From a virus, in IMG/VR virus record IMGVR_UViG_3300020202_000137, positions 1 through 41,910 of that record: a stretch of 41,910 bases of DNA; one strand, written 5' to 3'. Positions within the stretch are counted from its first letter, which is position 1. Each line of letters begins with the position of its first letter. The translations under genes and the position numbers were made by a program. Below the pieces are notes generated by a model that was given only the letters and a program-made list of their open reading frames with translations, made no database searches and was not told the DNA's origin. Positions 1 to 7,342 of the stretch are shown in pieces.

Positions 1-382
1 CTCGCACCCAATTTGGGTTCTGCTGGTTCCGCTGCAGGATGCCGCGCAGTTCGGCGTAATCAACAATCTCGGATAAGGCCGATTTCGTCTCCTCGTCGTA
101 CGCCACGTCTCGCCACCCATCCTCGACCAGTTGCCTGTCCGGCACGTTGCAGCCGATCGACTCGATGTCGCTGAAAGCCCTTTCGTCGGCGAGCTTGATT
201 GCAAGAGCGATGGTTTTGGGCGTGAGAGGATTCATGCCGCGACTCAATCCTGCCTCTCTGCGGTGTTCAAGCGTCCGAATGGTCGCCAGCGATACCCCGA
301 CGCGATCTAGGCCCATTTCCGCGCGATTGCGGGCCTGTTTAGCGGGTCCTCGCCAAGTCTGCGAACTGGAAGTGCTCGCCAA
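1..382 (-). CDS. Helix-turn-helix protein, partial (runs off left edge)
   Basis: The reading frame stays open to the left edge, so the C-terminus is missing. The first possible start is TTG at 382, just inside the 3' end of the dnaB-like gene; an ATG lies at 316. The segment GLDRVGVSLATIRTLEH resembles the second half of an Xre/lambda-repressor type HTH, and the residues just upstream (KQARNRAEM) supply its first helix. This favours the TTG start, although no good ribosome site is visible at either. The gene follows dnaB in the transcription direction and would precede terminase if the phage map is circular. A small terminase subunit or an Xre regulator are therefore both possible. The family is not settled. 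Confidence 0.5.
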   Translation of the reverse strand, partial: MASTSSSQTWRGPAKQARNRAEMGLDRVGVSLATIRTLEHRREAGLSRGMNPLTPKTIALAIKLADERAFSDIESIGCNVPDRQLVEDGWRDVAYDEETKSALSEIVDYAELRGILQRNQQNPNWVR

Positions 383-1577
383 CGTAGGCCACTTGGAGTT
401 CTACACCGCTACGACCGTTGCGTTGAACGAGCCGCAGCTTGCGAACACCGGGATCGTCCGCGAACTCGATGAAGACTACGGTGGTTGCATCCATGCCGAG
501 GGATCGCGATTCCCGAAGTTTACCGTCGTCGTTCACCTGCGAGAGCAGGACCACGCAAAGCTGCTGCTGCATGGAAAGCTTGCGTAGGGTTCGGCTGATG
601 ATGGCGACCTCCCGCTCCCGGCTCTCGCCGCTGTGGCCGACGCCCAGGAGTTGCGCGTAGTCCACGAAGACGGCGAAGAGGTCCGGGAACGCAGCTTTCA
701 TCTGCCGGGCGGTGCCGATCAGTTCAGCAAGGTCGAAGATGTCGTCGCGAAACATGATGGGCGCTGGCGCGAGCTTGGCCGCGGCTTGTGTCAGGTTCGG
801 AAAATCTCGCTCGTTCAGGGTGCCGTCACGGGCCGCGGAGGCTGAGATGCGGCCGACTTGGCAGATCAGGCGCTCCACGTTCTCCACGCTCGGCATTTCG
901 AGACCAAAGAATGCGCAGCGTTTGTTGTGGGAGACGGCCAAGGAAGCGAGCAGCGTAGCCGCCAGCGAGCTTTTACCGCCCTTCGCTGGCCCGGCGATCA
1001 CCCATTGCGAGCCCTGGCGCAGGCCTCCAGTTTCGCGATCGAGCGAATTGATGCCCGTGGAGACGCCGGCTTCGTCTTGGTCGTACCGCTTTTGCAGCCG
1101 GCCGATCGCTTCCTGCACCAGCGCCTTCATGGTCGGCGTCTTCTTCTTTGCACGGTCCTGGCCGATTTCCTCAATGCCCGCCATCACGTCGGAGAGCGTC
1201 TTTGACACGTCGCAGCCGGGACCTTGGATCTCGGCGAGTTTGTCCCGCAGGAGCTCCGTTGCGCGCCTCTGCGCGGCCTTGTCCTTCACGGCCCGGACAT
1301 GCTCGTTGAGCGTGGCCGGCATGCTCGATTGCCCGAACAGCGTGGCGAGACGTCCGGCGCCGCCGGCTTCCTCGAGCTTCTGCTTGTCCCGCAGTCGCCC
1401 GATGACGGAGGGAAGGTCGAAGTCCTGCCCTTCGCTGAACAGGCCCAGGATTTCCCGGTAAACGACGGCGTTGGGTGCGCTCAGGTGATCCGGGCGAATC
1501 TCAGAGCAAACGTAGGGTGTCGATTGCGCTGGAAAGGCCAGCAGGCTGGAAATGATCGCGTCTTCGTTTTCGGTCAT
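339..1577 (-). CDS. dnaB: DnaB-like replicative helicase
   Basis: Encodes 412 residues, close to the usual 400-470 for phage replicative helicases, which unwind DNA as hexamers at the fork. Residues 1-100 match the helical DnaB N-terminal domain. The RecA-like ATPase follows, with Walker A at 196-203 (GPAKGGKS), a GLEMP segment with a likely catalytic Glu at 227, Walker B Asp at 307 (FVDYAQ) and a Gln-containing LLSQ motif at 344-347. The ATG at 1577 overlaps the stop of the upstream initiator gene as ATGA, which fixes the start and implies translational coupling. An in-frame ATG farther upstream would lie wholly inside that gene. The product should be loaded by the protein encoded just upstream. 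Confidence 0.93.
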   Translation of the reverse strand: MTENEDAIISSLLAFPAQSTPYVCSEIRPDHLSAPNAVVYREILGLFSEGQDFDLPSVIGRLRDKQKLEEAGGAGRLATLFGQSSMPATLNEHVRAVKDKAAQRRATELLRDKLAEIQGPGCDVSKTLSDVMAGIEEIGQDRAKKKTPTMKALVQEAIGRLQKRYDQDEAGVSTGINSLDRETGGLRQGSQWVIAGPAKGGKSSLAATLLASLAVSHNKRCAFFGLEMPSVENVERLICQVGRISASAARDGTLNERDFPNLTQAAAKLAPAPIMFRDDIFDLAELIGTARQMKAAFPDLFAVFVDYAQLLGVGHSGESREREVAIISRTLRKLSMQQQLCVVLLSQVNDDGKLRESRSLGMDATTVVFIEFADDPGVRKLRLVQRNGRSGVELQVAYVGEHFQFADLARTR

Positions 1578-2377
1578 AGGAATGGGACTCCGGCGGTTCC
1601 GGGAACACCAACGCGGCGGAGAGATGTGGAGAGCCACTGCTTTGCTCGGTCCACTTCGCCCGTGAAGTTGTTGAGCAGCGTCAGCAGATCATGCCGGAGA
1701 ATGTTTTTGTCGTGCCCCGGCGGCCAGTTGCCAGCGTAGTAGGCTTCCACGGCCGCTAGGTGCTCGCTATCGATCGGGCAGAGCTTCCGAAACGCACGAA
1801 CCTCTTTGTCCGTCCAAGGCGTTGTTGATCGCCGGTGGAATATCGCCCCGAGACGTTGCGCCTCTTCGGTCTTCGGAAGGTTCTTTGAATCGCCCCCGCC
1901 AGTTCCCCCTTGGGGGTTAGGGGGTATTCCTTTCCCTTCCTCTTCCCTTCCATTCCCTTCCGTAGAAGCTGAGCTACTAGCTGATACGGGAATGTCGCTA
2001 GCTGAGCTAGTAGGAGTGCTAGTAGCTGAGCTAGCGACATGCTTACCGCGGTTTTCGGCTTTTCGGTGCCCCCCGCGTGCCCCACCTTCGCGCTTAGCCT
2101 GCACTTCTGCCTCTTTCTCAGCGGGATAGCGCCACACGACAATATCGTCGCCGTCCACAACAATGAGCGGGTCGGAATTAAACACCTCGCGTTTGGTCAC
2201 TCCGCATGTCTGCTGCCACTGGCGATCTTTCCACTGCGCCGCGCCAACCATGCGGCCGCCGTTCTCCTGCTCGCAGCAGTACGCCATGAGGTTTAGCCAT
2301 GTCGCGCGTGCGATTGGTTCACTGCCGATGTATTCTGGCGCCCGAAGGGTGGGCGCGTGGATGTTGAGCCATTCCAT
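1574..2377 (-). CDS. Replication initiator / helicase-loader-like protein
   Basis: Encodes 267 residues. Residues 1-95 are Trp-rich and look like the winged-helix N-terminal domain found in many phage replisome organisers, including a WLNLMAYCCEQENGG segment. Residues 96-165 are a low-complexity Ser/Thr/Ala/Gly linker. Residues 166-267 form a compact helical C-terminal part. This layout and the position directly before dnaB (ATGA overlap) match lambda O or DnaD-type initiators that bind the origin and recruit helicase. The linker DNA holds an unusual repeat and palindrome block at 1967-2040, which may be the origin itself, as in lambdoid phages. The role rests on architecture and context; I do not recognise a specific family by sequence. 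Confidence 0.7.
   Translation of the reverse strand: MEWLNIHAPTLRAPEYIGSEPIARATWLNLMAYCCEQENGGRMVGAAQWKDRQWQQTCGVTKREVFNSDPLIVVDGDDIVVWRYPAEKEAEVQAKREGGARGGHRKAENRGKHVASSATSTPTSSASDIPVSASSSASTEGNGREEEGKGIPPNPQGGTGGGDSKNLPKTEEAQRLGAIFHRRSTTPWTDKEVRAFRKLCPIDSEHLAAVEAYYAGNWPPGHDKNILRHDLLTLLNNFTGEVDRAKQWLSTSLRRVGVPGTAGVPFL
1967..2040. repeat. Iteron-like repeats and hairpin in initiator gene (candidate origin)
   Basis: AGCTGAGCTA occurs three times, at 1967-1976, 2000-2009 and 2024-2033. The last two lie in the arms of an imperfect inverted repeat (1992-2011 with 2021-2040) whose outer 12 bases, ATGTCGCTAGCT, pair perfectly. The block sits inside the linker-coding part of the replication initiator gene. 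Lambdoid phages keep their origin iterons in the equivalent place. The sequence also encodes a bland Ser/Ala/Thr linker, so simple repeat expansion is the alternative. Confidence 0.5.
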
Positions 2378-2381
2378 GTGA

Positions 2382-2531
2382 TTATTTCCAGGGGATGCCC
2401 GCGGCTTTCGCCAGGGCTTTGTGTTTTGCTTCAGCTTTGCGCCGAGCCTCGCGCCATACTTCCTCAGACGGCCAGCCGTGCGCCTTCCATGCCGGCACAG
2501 GCTCTTCGGGTTTGGGCTTTCGATCGCTCAT
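2382..2531 (-). CDS. Small basic hypothetical protein
   Basis: Encodes 49 residues from ATG 2531 (MSDRKPKPEE). The product is rich in Lys, Arg, Ala and Trp, with the segment AWKAHGWPSEEVWREARRKA probably helical. A longer in-frame start at 2582 would overlap the upstream gene, so the shorter start is preferred. It lies 4 bases before the initiator gene in the same operon. No family or function is recognised. Confidence 0.6.
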   Translation of the reverse strand: MSDRKPKPEEPVPAWKAHGWPSEEVWREARRKAEAKHKALAKAAGIPWK

Positions 2532-2538
2532 AATCGTC

Positions 2539-2823
2539 TCAATCCACTCTCCCCACCCGGTCGAACGCGCGGAGGGCTGCATCTTCCTTCAGCATCTCCT
2601 GCCAGCGTTTAAGCGAGTCGATGACCTCCTGGATGTCCTGCTCGAGCGGTTTGTGCCCGCGGCCGGCGCGGAGGAGCTTCTTGATGGCGTGCTGTTGGGC
2701 CGGATGCGTGATGCCGAAGACCAGGAGGACGCGGTAGACGTCGAGTTTCCTGCCGGCGAACTGATGGCGATAATACGGCGCGATTGCTTCCGCCTCGGTT
2801 CCGGTGGGCAGCTGGTCAGTCAT
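2539..2823 (-). CDS. Hypothetical protein
   Basis: Encodes 94 residues. The N-terminal half is mixed (APYYRHQFAGRKLDVYRVLLVFG) and the C-terminal half is charged and helical, with a likely short coiled coil around residues 60-85. It overlaps the upstream gene by 8 bases and ends 7 bases before the next, so it belongs to the same transcript. A role in replication or early takeover is possible from position only. The family is not recognised. Confidence 0.65.
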   Translation of the reverse strand: MTDQLPTGTEAEAIAPYYRHQFAGRKLDVYRVLLVFGITHPAQQHAIKKLLRAGRGHKPLEQDIQEVIDSLKRWQEMLKEDAALRAFDRVGRVD

Positions 2824-3259
2824 GGCTGTGTTGCGGCAGTGCCAGGCCGGCGAATTGGCGGTCCCTCAGCGTCTCGTAGAGCGTTTCGCCCTGGTTGTTC
2901 TGCGCGTATGGCAGGAAGACTTGCTCAAGATCGACCATGCCCGCCTCAATGATGGCCATCTGCGCCGCAAGCCAGTCCTTCACGATTCGCCACGCCACAC
3001 GGGCCGCTTGCTCCTTTGTGCGCAGCTTCGGCGTGATCCGCGTGTCCCGCACGATGACCTGGTAGATGAGCTGAATGTTCGCCGGCAGCTTGAAGCTCAT
3101 CAGCCCGTGCTTCGTGTTCACGCGAAAGCTGATGGCCGAAAGAACGCCGTCCTCGAACTCGGTCAGGATGGCCTGCGCCTTTCCTTTACTGAGGATCTGC
3201 TGAATCTCGGTGACGGTCTTTTCCGCCGAGATTTGGGTCGTGTAGTTGAGAATCGCCAT
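2816..3259 (-). CDS. Conserved phage protein of the MAILNYTT type
   Basis: Encodes 147 residues starting MAILNYTTQISAEKTVTEIQ. This opening is familiar from a widespread phage and mobile-element family of unknown function, whose members share the NYTT start, an early EIQ..L helix and a central ARVAWRIVKDW segment. The length is typical of the family. No catalytic motif is evident. Its place among early replication and modification genes suggests an early DNA-linked role, but this is inference. Confidence 0.75.
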   Translation of the reverse strand: MAILNYTTQISAEKTVTEIQQILSKGKAQAILTEFEDGVLSAISFRVNTKHGLMSFKLPANIQLIYQVIVRDTRITPKLRTKEQAARVAWRIVKDWLAAQMAIIEAGMVDLEQVFLPYAQNNQGETLYETLRDRQFAGLALPQHSHD

Positions 3260-3290
3260 GGTGGTTAAATTGTCGGGTTTCTCGCCTCAC

Positions 3291-3770
3291 TCATTCGCCG
3301 GGCCTCCCGATGGCTGAGATTGCGAAAGAGAGTAGCCCGAAGCCTTGCGGCCGCATGACGACGATTGCCGACGGGAATGGCGCGTTCGATTCGCCACCCT
3401 CGAATCTAACCCGGCCTTTCATCAGCCGGATCTCGTGCTTCATCGCGTAGCGGTGCCACCATTCGGTATCGGTTCGCGCCGGCACGAGGCAGACGACCGT
3501 TGCGCCCTCATGGCGGCTGGCTCCGTGCGCCTTCGCCATCCAGGTTTTGATTTCGTCCCCATACGGCGGATTCATCCAGACCACTTCATCCGCCCAAGAC
3601 TTCAGCAGTCCGTTATCCTCTCGCGTGTAATGCTTCGCGCACTTCGCGTTCTCGTGCGTGCTACACGGGTCGAGGGTGAATCCGAACTCGGCATCCAGCG
3701 CATCAAACAGCCATTGCGGAGTCGGCCATTCGACCGTGTTGCTGCTGAAATGGACGGCGTGCTCGCTCAT
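3291..3770 (-). CDS. dam: Phage DNA N6-adenine methyltransferase (Dam-type)
   Basis: Encodes 159 residues from ATG 3770, preceded by a strong GGAGGAGAAGAG ribosome site. It matches the short phage DNA adenine methylase family, which methylates N6 of adenine using S-adenosylmethionine. Visible motifs are DPCS at 34-37 (cofactor-binding side), NPPY at 67-70 (catalytic) and the family's W-T-P-Q-W segment at 15-20. No target-recognition domain is evident beyond the core, as usual for this family. The start overlaps the stop of the Mom-like gene by ATGA, so the two are likely co-translated. The probable purpose is protection from host restriction or timing of gene expression. Confidence 0.88.
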   Translation of the reverse strand: MSEHAVHFSSNTVEWPTPQWLFDALDAEFGFTLDPCSTHENAKCAKHYTREDNGLLKSWADEVVWMNPPYGDEIKTWMAKAHGASRHEGATVVCLVPARTDTEWWHRYAMKHEIRLMKGRVRFEGGESNAPFPSAIVVMRPQGFGLLSFAISAIGRPGE

Positions 3771-4267
3771 CTCTTCTCCTCCGCGCGCGCCACAGGGGCG
3801 GCTGGCCATTGCCAAATCCACTTATCGCGGCCAGGCCTGCCACTTCGGGTATCCGGTCCACTCCGGCTTCGGGCGACTCGCTTCCATCCATCGAAGCGGT
3901 AGGTGTCACCGTTGTGCAGGTCGGCGTCCTGATAGCTGACGGCGAACTCGAACGGCAGAGCCGGAAAGACGAACTCTCGCCACATCCGAAGCGCCACCCG
4001 GCAGAGGCCGCCGCGAGCCGCACACAGGCGCGAAAGCTCGACGGTGTTATCCCGTGTCAGCCAAGGCGCATTCCCGACAACGGGCGCGATCAAGTAACTG
4101 GCGGTCGTCACGGCCACGGGCTCGTCACCGTGAATCAAAGCATGGCACCACGCGCCTTGGTTCCCACGGTTGAGCGGTCCCATTTTATGTTTCCAGCGAG
4201 ACAAGAGCTCGTTCGCTTGCAGGAGGTCCACTGCGTCGAATCGCGCCAACGGGAATAGCATGCTCAT
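3767..4267 (-). CDS. Mom-like (GNAT-fold) DNA modification protein
   Basis: Encodes 166 residues. The ELSRL segment ending near Arg80, followed about 30 residues later by VSYQDADLHNG (Asp114) and YRFDGWKRV at 123-131, has the order seen in Mom-like acyltransferase-fold proteins and related phage proteins (XF1762 type). Mu Mom converts adenine to a bulky N6-acetamido form that blocks restriction enzymes. A clear counterpart of Mom's conserved Ser between Arg and Asp is not visible, so activity is uncertain. The first ATG (4267) overlaps the upstream stop by ATGA; a second in-frame ATG is at 4261. Coupling to the adenine methylase gene supports a shared DNA-modification role. The residues after 135 are Arg/Gly-rich. 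Confidence 0.6.
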   Translation of the reverse strand: MSMLFPLARFDAVDLLQANELLSRWKHKMGPLNRGNQGAWCHALIHGDEPVAVTTASYLIAPVVGNAPWLTRDNTVELSRLCAARGGLCRVALRMWREFVFPALPFEFAVSYQDADLHNGDTYRFDGWKRVARSRSGPDTRSGRPGRDKWIWQWPAAPVARAEEKR

Positions 4268-4509
4268 CCCGCCGCCTCCTCTTTCGTTTCAGTGCCCGCG
4301 CTGGCAGTAAGCGGAATGGTTTGCCGGACAATTTCTATCGCGAGCGTCATTTGTACAGAGAACCCAGGACGTTCCTTCAATGCTTCCCGCAGCGATTCCC
4401 CAACGGCTTCGTCTTCAGAATTGGCGTTCGTGACGTGGAGTGAAATGGACTGCTCGACGGCACCATGAATGTGCCTTGAGAGCAAAAAGGTGACGGCGAA
4501 AGGTTTCAT
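4264..4509 (-). CDS. Hypothetical protein
   Basis: Encodes 81 residues and opens with MKPFAVTFLLSRHIHG. The alternating hydrophobic pattern suggests a small alpha/beta fold with a beta strand at the start, a helix around 35-48 and another strand around 50-60. It is linked by ATGA overlaps on both sides, to the Mom-like gene and to the upstream small gene, so it is part of the same coupled set. No family or motif is recognised. Confidence 0.65.
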   Translation of the reverse strand: MKPFAVTFLLSRHIHGAVEQSISLHVTNANSEDEAVGESLREALKERPGFSVQMTLAIEIVRQTIPLTASAGTETKEEAAG

Positions 4510-4691
4510 TTTCCCTCCCGGATGGCGCTCTCGCGTTTCTTCCGCGGTCCCCGATAATCGCCTGTCACCGGGTCGCGGAATTGCCAGAACACCTTTTCGA
4601 GGGCCGGCAGTTCATCTTTCGTCCATCCGACCTTGAGCATTTCCGCGAGGAACTCGGCGCACTTCTTTTTGGCTTTCAGGGTTCGCTTCAT
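4506..4691 (-). CDS. Small basic hypothetical protein
   Basis: Encodes 61 residues from ATG 4691 (MKRTLKAKKKCAEFLAEML). The product is strongly basic at both ends and includes the segment VFWQFRDPVTGDYRGPRKKR. The start was chosen because the upstream gene ends at 4694; a longer in-frame start would overlap it. The stop overlaps the next start as ATGA. Charge suggests nucleic-acid contact, but nothing more can be said. Confidence 0.6.
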   Translation of the reverse strand: MKRTLKAKKKCAEFLAEMLKVGWTKDELPALEKVFWQFRDPVTGDYRGPRKKRESAIREGK

Positions 4692-4693
4692 GG

Positions 4694-5281
4694 CTATTCG
4701 TTCGGTTCGTTGGCTGCCGCCTGACATTCGGGGCAGAGGGTTTCGGTTTCGTTGTGAGTCACTTCCTCCAGCGGGAACTCCTTGCCACAGCCATCACAGC
4801 CCACGGGAGGTTCAGGCTTGGCGCTCTCGGCGGAGGCGGAGAGGGCGTCGGCGATGGCTTTCCGAATGGTCTGTCGGTCCTTCTCGGTATTCAGCGTGAT
4901 GCCTCCATGCGGAATCACGTCTTCCCCGATCACCAGGAAGACGCCGCCCGCAGGGTGGTCGTTCGGCAGGTGGCAGTTATCGGCGAGGTGATCGACAATC
5001 TTCCCATCCGCCTCCAACTCCTTCACCCGCTCTTGCGCGGCGGAGAGTTCGGCGCGGAGGGTGTCTATTTGTTCCAGTGCTTCGGCATGATTGTCCTGCC
5101 ACGCTTTCGATGATGCCGCCCACCGCCCCACTTCCGCCCGCAGTTCCGTGAGCATGGTGGCGGATGGGGCGGAGAGGGCGGTGCGGCACTTCTCTGCCAT
5201 ATCTCGGGTGCTGCTACCATTGATGTATTCCGCCTCGCCGCAGAAGGTGTCATAACAATCCGTCAGCGCCTCCCGCATCAC
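4694..5281 (-). CDS. Coiled-coil protein with C-terminal zinc ribbon
   Basis: Encodes 195 residues. Residues about 40-95 are a heptad-rich coiled coil. The middle part (GGVFLVIGEDVIPHGGI) looks globular. Near the C-terminus two Cys pairs (GCDGCGKEF and LCPECQ) form a likely zinc ribbon. It overlaps the upstream coiled-coil gene by 32 bases. The layout resembles accessory early-region proteins of Ea22/Ead type in Gram-negative phages, whose function is unknown. Confidence 0.65.
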   Translation of the reverse strand: MMREALTDCYDTFCGEAEYINGSSTRDMAEKCRTALSAPSATMLTELRAEVGRWAASSKAWQDNHAEALEQIDTLRAELSAAQERVKELEADGKIVDHLADNCHLPNDHPAGGVFLVIGEDVIPHGGITLNTEKDRQTIRKAIADALSASAESAKPEPPVGCDGCGKEFPLEEVTHNETETLCPECQAAANEPNE

Positions 5282-5678
5282 CGCCTCCCCGGCTGAGCGC
5301 CTCGGAGAGTTGCTGGCTGGCCGATTCGAGCTTCGCCGTCACAGAGTGAAGCTGGTCCTTCGTTTGCTCCAAAGACTCTCGCGTGTCGGCGTGAGTGATG
5401 CACTCCTTGTTGAACTCCGCCCTCGCCTCGTCGCGCTCTCGCGTGACGGTGGAGAGTTGGGCTTGAAGTCGGCTCGCATCCTCACACGAAACCGCGGCAA
5501 TGCCTTCCATCATGGCGAAGGCGTCGAGTTTGAGGGGTTCGGTGATTGGACGCTTTAGGTCGGCGAGTTCTTTTACGAGGTCGTTGCGCGAGCGTTCGAG
5601 TTGGCGGGCGAAGGAAGCGTCAACTACTTCAACGCGATGGCTCCTCCAAGCCTTCTTGTCTGTTTCAGGTGTGTGCAT
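5250..5678 (-). CDS. Coiled-coil hypothetical protein (Ead/Ea22-like)
   Basis: Encodes 142 residues. After the opening MHTPETDKKAW most of the chain (about 20-130) is heptad-like and rich in Glu, Gln, Arg and Leu, ending in a Gly-rich tail. The MHTPETDK opening and coiled-coil body are typical of poorly understood phage early-region proteins. Its 3' end overlaps the next gene by 32 bases. A structural or interaction role is likely; no catalytic motif is seen. Confidence 0.6.
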   Translation of the reverse strand: MHTPETDKKAWRSHRVEVVDASFARQLERSRNDLVKELADLKRPITEPLKLDAFAMMEGIAAVSCEDASRLQAQLSTVTRERDEARAEFNKECITHADTRESLEQTKDQLHSVTAKLESASQQLSEALSRGGGDAGGADGLL

Positions 5679-5679
5679 A

Positions 5680-6141
5680 CTAGGCGGTGTGCTTCATGTC
5701 TTCCTCAAGTGCTTGCTGCGGCGTGTGCCCAGTGTCGTAGTAGGCTTCCCGCCACATATATCCAGGGTCGCGAATGTCGGTCGCGGTGTATCCGTGCGGT
5801 GCTGCTATCCGCTCCAACTCATTCAGCCACTCGGGAAACTTCATGCGCTGCAAAAGCTCCCGATCGCCCGCTTCGTTTCGCTGCCCTACGCATCCGAGAA
5901 ACGCGAGAGCATCCAGTGCATCTTCAGCCTGCTCCGTCGTGATGTTGAACTGCGCGCTAATCAGGCTGACATCCACTCGCTGCGCCGTTTGTAGGATGTC
6001 GAGAACGGCGTCAGTGAAAGCTGGCGGCGTCATGTCTAAAGAGCGAGCGGCTTGAGCGTATAGAGGCTCATCGCGCAGTCGCGTTGCTGCTCCGATTGAT
6101 TGTTCGATGGTCCATTGTGTCGGCGTGTCGCTTGTGCTCAT
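5680..6141 (-). CDS. Hypothetical protein, possible winged-helix fold
   Basis: Encodes 153 residues. Residues about 45-85 (VDVSLISAQFNITTEQAEDAL) look like a winged-helix segment with a turn before a recognition-like helix. The rest contains RMKFPEWLNELERIAAPHGY and an acidic C-terminus. It lies in the tightly spaced early operon, ending 2 bases from the next gene. A DNA-binding role is possible but unproven. The family is not recognised. Confidence 0.6.
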   Translation of the reverse strand: MSTSDTPTQWTIEQSIGAATRLRDEPLYAQAARSLDMTPPAFTDAVLDILQTAQRVDVSLISAQFNITTEQAEDALDALAFLGCVGQRNEAGDRELLQRMKFPEWLNELERIAAPHGYTATDIRDPGYMWREAYYDTGHTPQQALEEDMKHTA

Positions 6142-6157
6142 GGCGGTTAGGCGAGAG

Positions 6158-6385
6158 CTACTTCAGGTTCTCATCCGTGTTGAGGACGCCACCGGCCCCT
6201 ACGTAACCGCATTTCAAGCAGCGGTGGACGCCAATGCTCATGAAGTGTCCCCGCCGATGAACCGCTCCGCAGACACACTGCCACGGCGCCGGAGGTAGTC
6301 CCGCTGCTAAGTTGACTCGTTCGGCTTCAGCCGCCTCTGCGGCGACTTCGGCGTTAATTGTTGGATTAGGATGGTATGTGTTCAT
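6158..6385 (-). CDS. Small zinc-ribbon protein
   Basis: Encodes 75 residues. The second half has a CVCG pair at about 37-40 and a CLKCGY pair at about 56-60, separated by His and Arg residues, which is the pattern of a small zinc ribbon. The first half is Ala/Glu-rich and helical. Zinc ribbons in small phage proteins often bind nucleic acid or host proteins, but no specific role can be assigned. Confidence 0.6.
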   Translation of the reverse strand: MNTYHPNPTINAEVAAEAAEAERVNLAAGLPPAPWQCVCGAVHRRGHFMSIGVHRCLKCGYVGAGGVLNTDENLK

Positions 6386-6403
6386 AGTCGTTCGTTCCTC
6401 AGT

Positions 6404-7153
6404 TTACTTGCTCTCGGTAGGTGGCAGGGGAAGGGGCCTGCTCATTTCCGCAACGGCTTGTTGAAGCAGTTCTTCGGTCAGGATTTCGCCTTCGTAATGG
6501 TCGATGAGGAAGCCGGGCAGTTTATCCCAAGGGAACCCGGCTACATCGCCGTTAGTTGCGTGAACCTCGTGATACTCGCATGTTTCGCCCTCCGCTTCGC
6601 ACTCAGGACACGGACTCGCCTCCCGCGCGGGTGGGGTGGCGGGAGTCATGCGCAAACATGAGCCCACCGGTGAAGTCTGGATCTGCTTCACCTGCTCGGA
6701 GCTGTAACCGAGATGCCGAAGGTGAACTGCCATGCGAACGTGCTCATCTACGCATTCCTCTAAGGATCGCTCGGTTTCCGGCTTCAGCGCCTCACCGTCT
6801 GGCGTCTGCCCGGTTACGGGAGGGCTCATGGCAGCTAGGCGCTTGCGGTCTTCTTCGGTGAATTGCGAACTACCTGCTGGCCAGTCGCCGATTTCCGCCG
6901 AAACTCGCTTCTCGCCCTCGGCTTGGGCGGGTTCGCGGGTGGCGGCACCAACGAAAAGTTGCTCCGTGGCCTTTTGGACTGCTAGGTTCGGCATCTGGAA
7001 GCGACGGCAACCGCAGGTTGAAGAAGCACCCCGATTACCGCTGCACTCGCACATTCCGCGCATATTGAAATGCTTTCTGCGTGGGTGTCCGCAATGACAC
7101 AGCGTTTCCGGGTCGAGCCTCTTGCCTTCTGGCGGTGTTGGGTCGGTGGTCAT
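6404..7153 (-). CDS. Cys-rich hypothetical protein
   Basis: Encodes 249 residues. The first 55 residues hold seven cysteines (CHCGH, MCECSG and CGCRRF), a likely zinc-binding module. A second Cys cluster (SPCPECEAEGETC) lies near residue 180. Between them is a Pro/Glu-rich linker and a helical segment with CVDEHVRMAVHLRHLGY. The ATG overlaps the stop of the upstream frameshifted gene as ATGA. The double zinc module suggests binding of nucleic acid or protein. No family is recognised. Confidence 0.6.
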   Translation of the reverse strand: MTTDPTPPEGKRLDPETLCHCGHPRRKHFNMRGMCECSGNRGASSTCGCRRFQMPNLAVQKATEQLFVGAATREPAQAEGEKRVSAEIGDWPAGSSQFTEEDRKRLAAMSPPVTGQTPDGEALKPETERSLEECVDEHVRMAVHLRHLGYSSEQVKQIQTSPVGSCLRMTPATPPAREASPCPECEAEGETCEYHEVHATNGDVAGFPWDKLPGFLIDHYEGEILTEELLQQAVAEMSRPLPLPPTESK

Positions 7154-7339
7154 GGCTTCATCGCTCCTGCTTCCACGAGTTCAGCGAACTCGGTATTTGG
7201 TTCATAATTGATTGGCCCGGTGTCGCGTCCGAGAGCGGCGTCCATCTCCAAGCGGAAGCATTCGCCTCGCGTGATGCGGCCTTCTCGAAAGAGGTCTGCG
7301 GCAATAACCGCTCGGGCCTTTAGTTTGGTCGGCGGTCAT
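7150..7339 (-). pseudogene. Small gene split by a +1 frameshift
   Basis: An ATG at 7339 (MTADQTK) follows closely after the upstream gene, and a sensible frame ends in a TGA (7150-7152) that overlaps the next ATG as ATGA. The two are in different frames. Reading MTADQTK and then skipping one G in AAAGGCCCGAG gives ARAVIAADLFREGRITRG and a clean protein of about 62 residues ending AGAMKP. The span is 190 bases, one more than a multiple of three. A one-base insertion, a sequencing error or programmed slippage would all explain it. No other usable start is present in the second frame before an internal ATG. Confidence 0.45.
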
Positions 7340-7342
7340 GCG

